NCBI GenBank assembly: GCA_037953625.1
Contig: CM075655.1
Span: 77,775,501 to 77,839,500 of the forward strand
DNA from: Crotalaria pallida
Lineage: Eukaryota > Streptophyta > Magnoliopsida > Fabales > Fabaceae
Direction: 5' to 3'
Length of the DNA: 64,000 nt
The notes beneath the pieces were generated by a model. That model was not told where the DNA came from. It saw only the letters and a list, made by a program, of their open reading frames with translations, and made no database searches. Positions 1 through 10,447 of the stretch are shown piece after piece (position 1 is the stretch's first letter; each line of letters starts with the position of its first letter). Position numbers and translations under genes: made by a program.

Positions 1-446
1 CGTGGTGCACACTCTGGGAGTGATGCTTATTTATCCAAGTATGGTTTGGCATTACGTTTTGGGAACGAATGTCAGTGTTCCGGGAACACAACGGTGTATT
101 AGATGGACGTCCAAGATGGACTTTGTTAGAGGCCTCAGTTGTGGAAGAAAATCATGCATCATGCCACCTGCATTGAAAGAATTATTATGATTAACCGGGT
201 GTGCTCATATGGTTATGCATCATGATTTGCTACATGTTGACTTGTGGATGTTAGTTTTATTCTCATTTGATTATGCGAATATGTATTGCTAACCCCATGC
301 CCTTATTAGGTATTGATCGTGCATCTAGCTTGCACAAGAATCAGTAAAGGGAGATGTCCCTTAGGTGCATGCAGAGTGTAGAAAGTGTGGGTTGGGAACC
401 CGTTGTGCAGATATCGAGGATCCGGCCATATAAATTTTTGGACAGA
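1..446 (+). repeat. LTR 3' part, family C (left of CACTA insertion)
   Basis: This stretch matches the end of the long LTR seen complete at 59102-62099: the words around 1-190 (CTGGGAG, CCAAGTATGGTTTG, GGCCTCAGTTGTGGA, CATGCATCATGCCACCTGCATT) recur in the same order at 61207-61375. It carries the end of that family's CTGGGA minisatellite. The CTTATTAG/GTATTG at about 302-315 corresponds to a possible splice acceptor in the right-hand copy. The LTR is interrupted at 446 by a CACTA transposon and resumes at 4390. No gene is present; short open frames are chance. Confidence 0.8.
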
Positions 447-474
447 CACTACAACATTTTTGGTTTTAGACCAC
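447..474 (+). repeat. CACTA left terminal inverted repeat
   Basis: Begins CACTACAACATTTTTGGT and continues to GACCAC. It matches the reverse complement of 4362-4389 with one mismatch (T/C at about the nineteenth base). Confidence 0.95.
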
Positions 475-810
475 ACATTTTTTTTCCTTTTGAAAAACCG
501 TGGTCAGAAATCAAAATAGACCACAGTTTTACATAAGTGGCCAGTACTATATAGATTTTCCATTCTCCACACTAAAATGTAAGATAACCGTAGCCTATTC
601 CTTTTAAGCTACGGTTTTAAATGTGGGACTTTTAAAGGCTACAGTTTTTTACCAAATCATATTAGACCACGGTTATATGTACGTGGCTTATAATATTAAC
701 CTTGAAACCGTGGCCAAACGTTTTATATAGGCCACGATTTTTATATATATTACAATACGGTTTATTTGATGTGGTTTATAAATTTGATAAGTAAACCGTG
801 GCGACGGCTC
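475..810. repeat. CACTA left subterminal repeats
   Basis: Repeated words of the type AAACCGTGGTC, ACCGTAGCC, ACCACGGTT and GCCACGATT occur in both orientations. In CACTA elements such arrays bind the element-encoded accessory protein. That function is inferred here from position and repetition. Confidence 0.8.
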
Positions 811-994
811 GGTGAAAATTTAGCGGGACTTAGAAAAACTCTTCAGCGGGAACAAAAGTAAAAAATAAAAAAGAAGAAGAAAAGGAAACAAATGAAAGAA
901 AAGGAAACAACCAGTGGAGGTAGAAAATGAAAAGACTCCCGGAGGAAAGGAAAAGCTCTCGCACCAACGATGACAGTCCCGCAGCAACAACGAG

Positions 995-1154
995 ATGGCA
1001 TCAATCGTCCATACGGTGACGTCAATCGGCCTTACGGCGACGTCTCTCCCCCTGCAACTCGTTACTTCTTCAATTCAATCTAGCAAACCCTATCTTGTTG
1101 ACGGCGACAGCGACGATTACGGTAACGGATTGGGGTTGGCTTTCACTTTCGAAG
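995..1154 (+). pseudogene. Exon-like captured gene fragment inside CACTA
   Basis: An ATG at 995 opens a 53-codon frame beginning MASIVHTVTSIGLTA. It is more GC-rich than its surroundings and ends at a good donor (GAAG/GTACGC at 1154/1155), followed by AT-rich intron-like sequence. I do not recognise the protein family; the N-terminus is Ser/Thr/Leu-rich. CACTA elements commonly carry fragments of host genes and the element has no other visible coding capacity, so capture is the simplest reading. Nothing shows that it is expressed. Confidence 0.35.
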
Positions 1155-3837
1155 GTACGCTTCTACTTATTTTCCTTCTTATTCGGGGGTTCTCTTCACT
1201 TATTTGTGGTTTAGGTTTTTGAGAAATACAATATTTGTGGGAGAAATCTAAAGGGAAGTGATTCAACAGCTCATTGCAATAATATGTTTTGTTTCTTCTT
1301 CGATCTGTGTTTTTAGTTTGTATGCCCAATATAAGTCAAATAGAGTATGCATTTTAAAGATATGAATAGTAGTACTGTATTTGTTTTAATGAGCTTATAC
1401 TTGTTTGTGGTTAAAGAATTGCTCGTTGTTGCTCTGTGTCAATAAGCCTTCTCGCTGCTCTTTGTCACGGAGTCCTCACCGTTGCCGTTAAGCCATCACG
1501 GTGAGCCATTGTAACGACATTAGTATCTCACATTCTATTCATTCTCACCATGCCCTCGAACCACCTCGACATCGAACCACCACCGCATCTCACACTCTCT
1601 TTGTTGCACAAGCTCCGGTGAGTTGTTACCTCCTATTTCTCTTGTTTCTTGCTTTCAAATTTGTTTTCAATTTCACCTTTCAATCTTAGCTAGGGTTTCA
1701 AATTTTGGGTTTCTTTAGGGTAAAATTGTCTTGGTTCTTCATGGAAGATGAGATAAAATAGTGTTCACTTTAAATTAAAATTGTCTTGGTTCTCTAAAGT
1801 GAACATGAAGCCTTGGGAGTTAGTCAACTCTTTTGTTTTTCTAATTATCAATATAACTAAGTATAAATATAAATATTACACTAATGTTTGTCATTTTGAG
1901 AGTAACCATCTTTATGCATAACTATTTAATTTATTAGAGGTGACATTTGATTTCATCGCATAGTTGTTGAGCCAAATCCAAACCTAGTCCAAACTGATAA
2001 ATTATCTAGATTTGCTTTGATATTTATATTAAGGTTAGAATGTGGTTTGAGCCTTGAATCTGATTGAGTTCAAGACTATACAATTTACGAAGCCATCAAT
2101 GGTTCTATTTCTATTTGCTGTATATCTGTCTTGTTGATTTGTTTGCTCATAAGTAGGTTCTGTTATAATTTTGGCTGCAAAGTTTTTAGTTTTATTTGTT
2201 TTCAAGTAAGGTAATAGTGCTGAGAAGGGTGTTGAATTTGGGTACTTAGGTGGACTCTTTGAATTGTGTTCTTTCCTTTGCCTTAGCTGCTAACATTAGA
2301 ATTCAATTTAATTAGAAGCCATCAATGGTTTGGCTGCTATTTTTGTTTGTTGTACGTATGTCTGTTATGTTGTTTTGTTTGCTCATAAGCAGGTTCTGTT
2401 ACAATTTGTGACTCGGACCTTGAAGCTCAACGTCGTCCTTGATGATAAGGTTCTTATTCTCTGCATCCTTGTGTTTGCTGTCATACAATGCATAGTGGGG
2501 TAATTTGTTGTTGCTGTTATATAATGCTCAGTGGGGAGATATGTCTATGCTAGGCATTTTTGTGATGTAACTCTGAGTTGGATTTGGTTTAAACAAAAAG
2601 TGGTGGGGGTATGTTATATATTTTGTAATTTGGTGCTGTAACATTGGGTTGGAATTAGCTTAAACAAAAAGTGGGCAGGGTATTATATGCTATGGTGGTG
2701 TAATATGTAAGTATATGACTACTTCTTGTACTCTTGTTTTAATAAAATTTTCTCTTTTGCTGATAAAAAAAATTAGTAAGAAGAAAACTCATATTACTTG
2801 ATTAGATTTTTGTTATGTTTTTACATTTGTTAACTGGTCTTGCTAACTGGTGTGGCAGTGCACTCTTTAAAGAATAAAGGAGGTTAAAGTTTAGTGTGAA
2901 CATCCAGTTTTCATTTAAGGTTTCAATGCTCACTGTATTACAGTTGTCACTTTGCTCTTCTACCTGTTATGGGGTGGGGGTTGTGTTTATGCCTTCTTTA
3001 ATGTGAATCTCACATTTTATTAATTTCAATTGATTTTCAATTTTCAATTTCTTATTATTTATTTGTATTTTCTGTTTGTTTATTGCACCGGCCTCTTTCT
3101 ATTTGCTGCTTATTTTCTCTTAGAATTGAACTATTCTCTTTTAATTTTAAGTTTTGATTTGTTTGTATTTTTCAGATGTTCTATGCTGCTAGTTTTTTAG
3201 TTCTGCTACTAGTCTACCCTCCTGGTCAACCATACAAATTAGAGCACTAACAGGTATACTCGTCAGGACTGTCCCAATAAAACAAGGTCATATATTGAGA
3301 TTTGTATGGCCAGTGACCCTTGATATTCAATAAAACAATCTTTATTTAACAAGTTTATATTAATGGAATCTTTATTTATATCTCTGTTTGTTATCTGGTT
3401 TTTTCTAGCAGGAAGTAGGTCGTTCTTTGTTGTTCTATCCAATGACGCTCCCTGTAGTTGCTTTGCTGTTTATGTTGGCTTTCCCGCTGCTGTTGTGGCT
3501 TCTGTTTATGTTGGTTTTTTCCCACTGCTGTTCATGTGAGACTTGTATTTTCGGATGGGGTTGGTTTGTTATGTTTAGAAGCTTGATATTGATGAGGCAC
3601 TCAGCTACTCTATAGTATAGTACACTATGTTTCGATCTTGTGTTTTCTATTGTTCTTTCTATTCCATGAGTATTCCGTGTACTTTTGGTTTTGGGAATGA
3701 ATTTTTTCTTATTAAAAAATTTGCATTATCGTCCTAGGTTCTCAAAATTTGTAATTTGAGTATATAGCATTGTGTATGTTTATGAAAAATTAAAATTATT
3801 TTTAAAATTGTGACATAAACTGATAACAAGGCATAAA
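1155..3837 (+). other. CACTA interior, mostly intron-like, with exon-like islands
   Basis: AT-rich sequence with exon-like islands. One runs from about 1490 to a donor CTCCG/GTGAGTTG at 1618/1619. Another lies between an acceptor TAAGCAG near 2392 and a donor GATAAG/GTTCTT near 2450. No continuous protein can be assembled by eye and no transposase motif was seen. A short piece at about 2585-2690 repeats the word AAACAAAAAGTGG. Confidence 0.4.
2094..2410 (+). repeat. Internal direct duplication in CACTA
   Basis: The block beginning AGCCATCAATGGTT and ending in AGGTTCTGTTA-AATTT occurs at about 2091-2175 and again at about 2318-2410, with substitutions and small indels. The copies are offset by about 230 bp. 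Each ends with an acceptor-like CATAAG(T/C)AGGTTCTG. Confidence 0.7.
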
Positions 3838-4361
3838 AGATTGTGGTCTAAAAATGGTTATAAAACTGTGGTTTAAAACTTTTTAAAACTGTGGGCAAAA
3901 GTTAATAGCGACATATAAAAAACCGTAGTTTAAAAATACATATGAAACCGTGGTTTAAACATTGTTAAAAAAACATGGTACAAACTAAACACCACACATA
4001 ATCAAATGTGGTCCTAAATCTGTTAAGAAAAAACGTGGTCTAAAACACTAGTATAAAAGCGTGGTTTAAACAAATAACCACATTCAGAAAACCGTAGCCA
4101 AAGAGATGTAAGAAAAACCGTGGCCTAAAACTTGACCAAAAAACCGTGGCTAAAAAGATCAAAGGAAAACCGTGGCCAAAATCATTGACATAAAACCGTG
4201 GGCTATTCTAAACTTTTAGGCGACGGCTTTATTCAATCGTGGCTAAAAGCCTAAAAACGGTGGCCTATTAGAATAGTCCACGGCCTCTACTACTACGCGC
4301 GAATAACCGTGGTTTAAAGATTAGGCCATGGTTTTTTTGCCTTTTACCACGGTTTTTGAGC
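3838..4361. repeat. CACTA right subterminal repeats
   Basis: More than a dozen variants of AAACCGTGG(T/C) followed by TTAAA or CTAAA lie in about 520 bp, ending in the inverted form ACCACGGTTTTT. This is the counterpart of the left subterminal array. Confidence 0.85.
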
Positions 4362-4389
4362 GTGGTCTAAGACCAAAAATGTTGTAGTG
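4362..4389 (-). repeat. CACTA right terminal inverted repeat
   Basis: Ends ...AAAAATGTTGTAGTG, the reverse complement of the left end. It is followed by the AGA duplication at 4390-4392. Confidence 0.95.
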
Positions 4390-4743
4390 AGAGGACCAGT
4401 GACCAGCTCAATAACGTCTCTGTTTTTAATAGTATTTATATGATACACATTTTGAAAGAAGTATCATAAGATGAATTTGGTTTCATAATAACATTTATTT
4501 GGTATCCATGGACTTGTTACACTTGATATATTTTGAGAGTATAATATGACTATTTTACTATGTTTCCGCAAACTCTGATTTTGTTAGTCAACTTCATTAC
4601 TAATCAAGTGTTTGTAAAAAGGAATTTTCAAGGGAAGGGAAAATTCTTATTTTCAGATCTTTTTCCAACAATAACAAGTCCCAGCATTCATAAACTTATT
4701 ACTTTTCTTATAAAGTAAGACGATATAAAAAAGGAGTGTTACA
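4390..4743 (+). repeat. LTR terminal part, family C (right of CACTA)
   Basis: Continues the LTR interrupted at 446. It aligns with 61640-62099 of the complete copy and ends GGAGTGTTACA at 4743, the same terminus as at 62099. Its partner target-site copy lies outside the window. The next sequence is a different LTR family, so this LTR is probably inserted in it. Confidence 0.8.
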
Positions 4744-7262
4744 CGTTTTGGTATTCAGTAGGACGATCATTTAAGATAGACTTGTAACGTTAGTATCATC
4801 TCCCTTAGTACATTTAAGTCGAGAAGCGGATCGGCTGACTGGTTGGGAAGGACCCGCAACGATTTCAGATGCTGGAATGTGAGGTGAGAGATGCAGTAGG
4901 CCTAAGTCATCGTGACGCGTAGACTCGGTTCTAAACTGAGTCCGTCAAGTCTAATTGAGTATTTGTCATAGGTTATGTGCTGCATAATTATATGTGATCT
5001 ATATGTGCTAGATGTTTAGCTGTTTTGTTAAATATGTTGCATGAATAATTTTGGTTATGTATTGAAATTCTCTGTGTGCATATTGTTGAGTATATCCTGT
5101 TCTGTCTGAAAAGTTGAATGCGGTTATAAGTGATACTGCGAATTATGAGAAAGAGTGAGATTTGAGATAAGGTGAGAAATTAAAGAGATACGAATGAGAA
5201 AGAGATAAAACGTAACGCGAATAAATCGTGAAAGAAATAAGTTACGAGATGAATGAATTGTAAAAGTAAGAAAACGTGATTGAAAGAAAGAAGAATGATA
5301 ACAAAGGTTGTATAAGTAATGGAATACCAAGAGTTGTGATTGGAGAAGAGTAATGCTGTTATGGAAGTGAGATGTGATTCCTCGTTCCCGTTTTTGGAAA
5401 GAAGCCTAGTGTTGAGTTGAGCTTGCTCCTCCATTAGCACTCATCCAAAAATGTGATTTTTTTAAAAGGTTTTGAAAAGAGATTTTTGAAAAGCTTTTGT
5501 GAAAATAATATTTTTGAAAAAGTTTGCGAAAACAATGATTTTGTGAGCGATGGTGAAAATAGATTTGTGAAAGTTTTTGGAAACATTATTTTTGAAAAAG
5601 TTTTGTGAAATCATGTTTTTGGGAAAAGTTTTGCGAAAAGATATTGAGAAGACGAGGAAAAGATGCTGATGATTTTGATGAGAATATGCTGAGAATGAGC
5701 TTATGAGAATCATGATGATGAGATGAAAGTGATTGAGGCATGAGGCCATTGAGATTTAGGGGGAACATATTGCGATTAGTGGTCGGGCTTCGTTGAAGGG
5801 ATGCACTAAGGACGAGCCGACTGTTAGGATTAAACCGATAATTAAAACATTAAAACTTTAAAAGACTTTAAAAGACATGTACAAATGCAGTGAGGCATGA
5901 GTGTCGTATCGAAGTAGTGGAGAGGAAGGAACCATAGGTATCTGCGGATACTTAGGAGGAGATTGCATGAGGGGAGGACGATGACGGTGAAACGTCAAGA
6001 AGTCTAGAGTATATTTCTAGGCGGAACGAATCCCACATGTGGTGTACTAACGTGGTAGGGACTGGGTCTAATACCGTGGTAAGTTCCGCATCGCAAACTA
6101 GAAATTATACTGTCGCCCCCTTGATTGCAAATCGAGAACAGTGAGATGGACTGGAACGGGGCATTTGTGATTGCCGCTGAGAGCGTGCCTTGATATATAT
6201 GTGAATTGATATGATATGATTTGAGGCCGAGTCCTCCTGGTCTGGGACCATTTGTTTGCGTGACAGCTGTCGTGCCCGCGTGGTAAAGGTCCTGTACTCC
6301 TGTTTGCTTCCGACTAGGTTGGGTGGATGACCGAGGAGATGTAGACGTGTGTGCGAGTTCAATGATGTTTTCCCCCTCATCATTGAGCGAACCGTTTGAT
6401 AAAACTTAATAATGACAAAAGATTACAAGAAAGAAAGCATAAAGAATTTATGAAGAGTTGAGAAAGATTCAAAGAGGAAAAGTATAAGTGTTTGTTGGAA
6501 AGATTGAGAAAGATGATGATAAGACTTGAATATTCGAAGGCTTGTGATGCCAAGTACGGTTATGGGAATTGTGATGAGTTATGAATTTTTATATGTTTGG
6601 AATGTTATGATGTGCTTTGTTTATAAATGTTTCCTATATGAATATGTTTGTCATATGCATAACATGAGTAATTGTGTTGCATGAGAATTAGTAGGTTCCA
6701 CGTCTTTATTGTTTGTACTTCTGGAATACTGACCATCTCTCCTATCATGTTGTCGTATCGGGTTGCTCCAGTATTGCAACGGATAGATGGTCGACTCTGT
6801 AGTATAGTTGGTGCTTTCGTCTCGATGCGATTTCGGCAGTGGGCTTCAGCGAAGAAGATTAGAGGTCAAGAATGGTAATAGGTAATTCCCTTGAGCACTG
6901 TACCCCTTGCAACTACTTGGTTACGTTGTCGTATCATTCTGAACCCCGCTTGGAATTTTATTGAGTATGGCTTTTGAAAGAATAAAGTTTTAAGAAACAA
7001 GATTTGAAACTATTTTCTCAAAAGAGATTTATGAAGCTAAGTTACAAAGCGTGATGTTAAGTAACATCTCGGTTTGGAACTTGACTTGTGATGTGTGACA
7101 TGAGAACGTTATTTAATTTCAAATAAGTTACTGAAATGATTTTGGAACATAAAGGTTCTCATGCCCATGTCACCTTGTAAAAAAAAATATTTTTTTCCCA
7201 AATTTTTACTACATTTTGTTAAAGAGATGATGTTTTCAAGTTGCCGAAATCGGGGTGTTACA
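4744..7262 (+). repeat. LTR 3' part, family D
   Basis: This stretch matches, in reverse orientation, the 41517-47231 solo LTR. The landmarks GGTGAGAGA (about 4880), the TTTTGAAAA-rich repeat (5450-5640), the block AAACGTCAAGAAGTCTAGAGTATATTTCTAG (about 5992-6023) and GCAAATCGAGAACAGTGAG (about 6127) recur in the same order there. It ends GGGGTGTTACA at 7262. Its 5' part lies beyond the family C LTR and outside the window. It abuts the Tat antisense ORF, so it probably inserted into or truncated that element. No gene is seen. Confidence 0.75.
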
Positions 7263-9022
7263 CTAGGCATCCGACTTCCATTCTCAGACATCGAGGAGCA
7301 GTTGCTTAACATCTTAGGAGTTTCTCCCTCACAACTACACCCAAACACCTGGGCCTTTCTTAGGGCCATTCAAAAATATTGCCGAGCAAAGGGTCTTCTT
7401 TGCTCAGTCAGGACATTCTTGTGGCTTTTCAACGGCCCTTTGCTTGGTCAGGACGTTCTTGTGGCTTTTCAACCATCATATCACTATGAAGGAGGCTGGT
7501 CAGTCAGGTCGGCTATGGGTGTCTGTGAAGAGCCGAACCCGTTATAGCCTGTTGGCCAAGTATTCGGATTCGTGGAAAAGATTCAAGCTGCAATTCTTCA
7601 AGTACGAGTACGTAGGGGAGGGCCGAGCTTGGTTCCAGAATGAAAATGGACCCAAGTTTCCTTAGAGTTGGACCTAGGATTTTTATACTCGGCAGTCCTC
7701 AACCCCCCGGTGCTTTATTCCCGATCATAAAACATTTACCGATGAGGAGCAGAAAACGGTAGACCATTTCTACGAGGAATTGTTGCGTCGTAAGATAGTT
7801 CAGCTTGACATTCGCCGAATAGTTAACTATGTCGATGAGCTGGTGTTGGGAGAAATTGGTATAAAAACTAGTGCTCTTCTTCCTTTCTCTTGACCCTTTA
7901 CCTTTTTAACTTATGCATATTACCTTTTTCTTTCTTTCAATACTTAGGTTTTTTACCATTTTGTTTGTGTCTACAGATACCTATTGGACTCAGATCAAAA
8001 CTCTCAAGGAAGAGGCCGAAGTTGAGAGCCGAAGAGTCCGTCCTAGGTTCACTTTCGTCGCCAGCGATACTTCCAGGTCTGAGGACACGACCAGTACCTA
8101 AGAAGACATAGCCGAAAACCGATCCTCTGCATTGATGACGACAACCTCACGCCAGAAAAGAAAAAGAGGGGATTCTGCCGCTCCCTTGGTGGTTTCTGTT
8201 CCGACTCCTCCTCCTATCATTCCCGATTCTCCTATTGTTCAGGCTCCCCCTACCTCGGCAAGTGTTGAAGTGGCCGAGTTTGTTGTCGTTCCTCCTCCTT
8301 CGCAGGAGGTTTCCCAAGGGCAAACACTGGGTGCCACGGCAGCTTCCGACGTAATTCTTCTGCCGAGTTCAACTTCGGCTAAAATTGACAAAATGATTGT
8401 GGCTGATTGAAAGAAGACCGCAACAAAATTGGTCGGGCCTTTCCGACGCTCTACTAAAATCATGGATCTTCTTGCGGAGAATGCGGCCGAAATTGAAGCT
8501 GCCCTCTCTCCTGAGATGAAGGCCCAACGCTCGGAATCCGAGCGTGAGAGAGTGCAGTTGAAAAAGAGAGTTGCTGAGTTGGAGAAGAGGGAGGCCGAGC
8601 TAGAAACGGCTCGCCAAACTGCTGAATCCTCTGTCAAAATTTTGGAGGAGGAGAAAGAGGGGGCCGAAAAACGATTGGAGGAGCTTTCCAAAGCTCATGA
8701 AAATGAATTGGCCAAGGCGAAAGCGGATGGGGAAGCCGAGATCGAGAAGGTCCGGGGAATGCTGAAAAGGAGGGCAGGCCAAGCCCTTAGGCACAAGATT
8801 GCGGCCGAGAAGGCCTCGTTCGACTTGGAGAAATCAGCGGACAACATTACATTTTTAGCAATGCTGTGGAGCAGATTCAATTTCTTAACCAGAGTCTTCT
8901 TCTGCAGGTTGTTGGAGCTAGTCCTGTTTTTGGGGTCGAGGACGACAAGTTACTCGTTTTCATCAATGGGAATGCCGAGGTCGATTTGTCAGTTCGAAGT
9001 CTTGCTTGATATTGAAGAGTAA
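7263..9022 (+). pseudogene. Antisense extra ORF of a Tat-lineage Ty3/gypsy element
   Basis: The first frame (about 7267-7547) reads GIRLPFSDIEEQLLNILGV, then QLHPNTWAFLRA. This matches the plant 'putative gypsy type transposon' domain (PF04195) in pattern. A 26-bp direct repeat (TCAGGAC(A/G)TTCTTGTGGC and on, copies near 7410 and 7453) breaks the frame; it continues at 7444-7665 with SDSWKRFKLQFFKYEYV. A probable intron runs from about 7858 to the acceptor TGTCTACAG at 7975. The following exon is followed by a Pro/Ser-rich frame (8132-8410) and a Glu/Lys-rich coiled coil (8429-8880). It lies opposite and downstream of the minus-strand integrase, where Tat elements are known to carry such an antisense ORF. 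Its 5' end is missing and it is broken. The role of this protein is unknown. Confidence 0.75.
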
Positions 9023-9387
9023 GCGTAAGTCCCTTATGTTGGGCGGCTTTTTTCTTTTCCTGTATAACAATTTGGAATTGTGTTTCTTTTTTTTTGTATA
9101 ACAGTACTGTTTTTTTTTAAATGGAGGTTGAATTGTCATTTTAGTTCATTTTCTGTGTATGCTTTTGCTTTTGTTATTTATGCGTTAGCGTTATATCACT
9201 TTACTGAATATGTTTCGCTTTTTTGGATTGCGGTAAGAAGAACTCGAAAGTGAAAATACAAACATTGCTGAAACTTAGAGAATTCTTAGGAAAAAAGAGC
9301 AAATAGATTAGAGAAAAACTTGATTCATCATAAGAGAGGAGTAGCACTGGATTTCCATTGCCGACTAACTGAAGTAGGCCCTCATTT
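9023..9387. other. Spacer between antisense ORF and pol end
   Basis: AT-rich, with T-tracts near 9085-9120. The convergent antisense ORF (plus) and integrase (minus) end on either side. No gene or repeat is recognised. Confidence 0.5.
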
Positions 9388-10447
9388 TTATGGCATTCCA
9401 ACTGTTTTTAATTTGGCACCATCCAGAGTTTCAGGCTTGTACCCACCAGATCCTGTCTTGAAAATGACCCAGTAAGGGCTCTCCCAATTCTGAGCGAATT
9501 TCCCATCACGGGCGTTTTTCAAACCAATGTCCGCATGGCGAAGAACCAAATCTTCGACCTCGAATGCCCTTGGGGTGACTCCCTTGTTGTATTGTTTGGC
9601 TTGCCTTTGCTTAGTCTTCCTTTCTCTTGCTGAGGATGCCTCTCGGATCTCTTCGCTGAGGATTAGTTCTTCCCTGATCAGCTCGTCATTTTCTTCGGTC
9701 GAGCGTTCTCTCATTCAGAATGTCGGGATCCTTTTCGCAATGGAGATCACATTGTCACATCCGTATGTGAGTCTGAATGGTGTTTCAACTGTTGAGGTTT
9801 GCACGGCCGTGCGAAGCCACGAAAGTACCTCAGGAAGCAGCTCGGACCAAGCTCCTTTTGCACCCAAAAGTCTTTTCTTTAGGCCATCAATAACTGCTCG
9901 GTTGGTTGACTCGGCTTGACCGTTAGTCTGTGGATGTTCCACCGAAGAGAAATGGTGAGAAATGTAGAGGTCGACATCGAGAGTTTGAAAGGTATTAGCT
10001 GTGAACTGGCTATCGTTGTTCATCACCAGTGAATGGGGGACTCCAAACCGGGAAATTACCTGCTTAACAAAAAACTTCTGCACCTTGGTCGAGGTGATGG
10101 TGGCCAGGGCTCTAGCTTCGATCCATTTTCTAAAATAATCAATAGCCACAATCACATATTTCAGCTGACCCGGAGCAGTGGGGAACTTGCCTATTATATC
10201 CATTCCCCACTGATTAAAAGGCCATGGTGAGACCAATGAGTGAGGCTCTTTTGCTGGTCTATTGCACAGATTGTTGTAGTACTGACACTGATTGCACCTT
10301 CGGACGTAATCTATCGAATCGGCCACCAACGTGGAATACCCAAGTCTCAAGATTTTCCTGGCTAGGGATTTTCCTCCCATGTGGTGACTAGATATCCCAC
10401 CATGAACCTCTTGTAAAACTTCTTTGGATTCTTCTAAGCCTAGGCAG
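9388..10447 (-). pseudogene. Tat-type integrase, catalytically dead
   Basis: Reading from 10447 down, the frame shows the HHCC zinc region (HGGISSHHMGG ... CNQC), then the core with SPWPFNQWGMDIIG, a central HPQTNGQAESTNR motif, and a C-terminal NWESPY plus GYKPETLDG region as in Tat/Ogre-type elements. The motif that normally supplies the second catalytic Asp (S-D-N-G-x-Q-F in relatives) reads MNNDSQF, so that Asp is lost. A TGA at 9715-9717 interrupts the same frame before the C-terminal part. The upstream half of the coding region is separated by a solo LTR inserted at 10448-12187. Integrase would insert element DNA into chromosomes; this copy cannot. Confidence 0.9.

Larger units (their letters stand above)
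447..4389. mobile_element. Non-autonomous CACTA (En/Spm-type) DNA transposon
   Basis: The element starts CACTACAACATTTTTGGT and ends with the reverse complement, giving 28-bp terminal inverted repeats with one visible mismatch. It is flanked by a 3-bp duplication AGA (444-446 and 4390-4392), the size expected for CACTA elements. Both subterminal regions are dense in AAACCGTGG/CCACGGTTT-like words, the usual layout for transposase-binding repeats in this superfamily. At 3943 bp with no transposase-like reading frame it cannot move by itself. The interior contains exon-like pieces with good donor sites, which suggests captured host sequence. It is inserted in a family C LTR, so it is younger than that LTR copy. 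Confidence 0.95.

Noticed and set aside
7161..7547. 128-codon frame read as one gene from 7161
   Set aside because: The first 34 codons are LTR sequence (the LTR ends at 7262). Only the part after 7263 belongs to the Tat antisense ORF.
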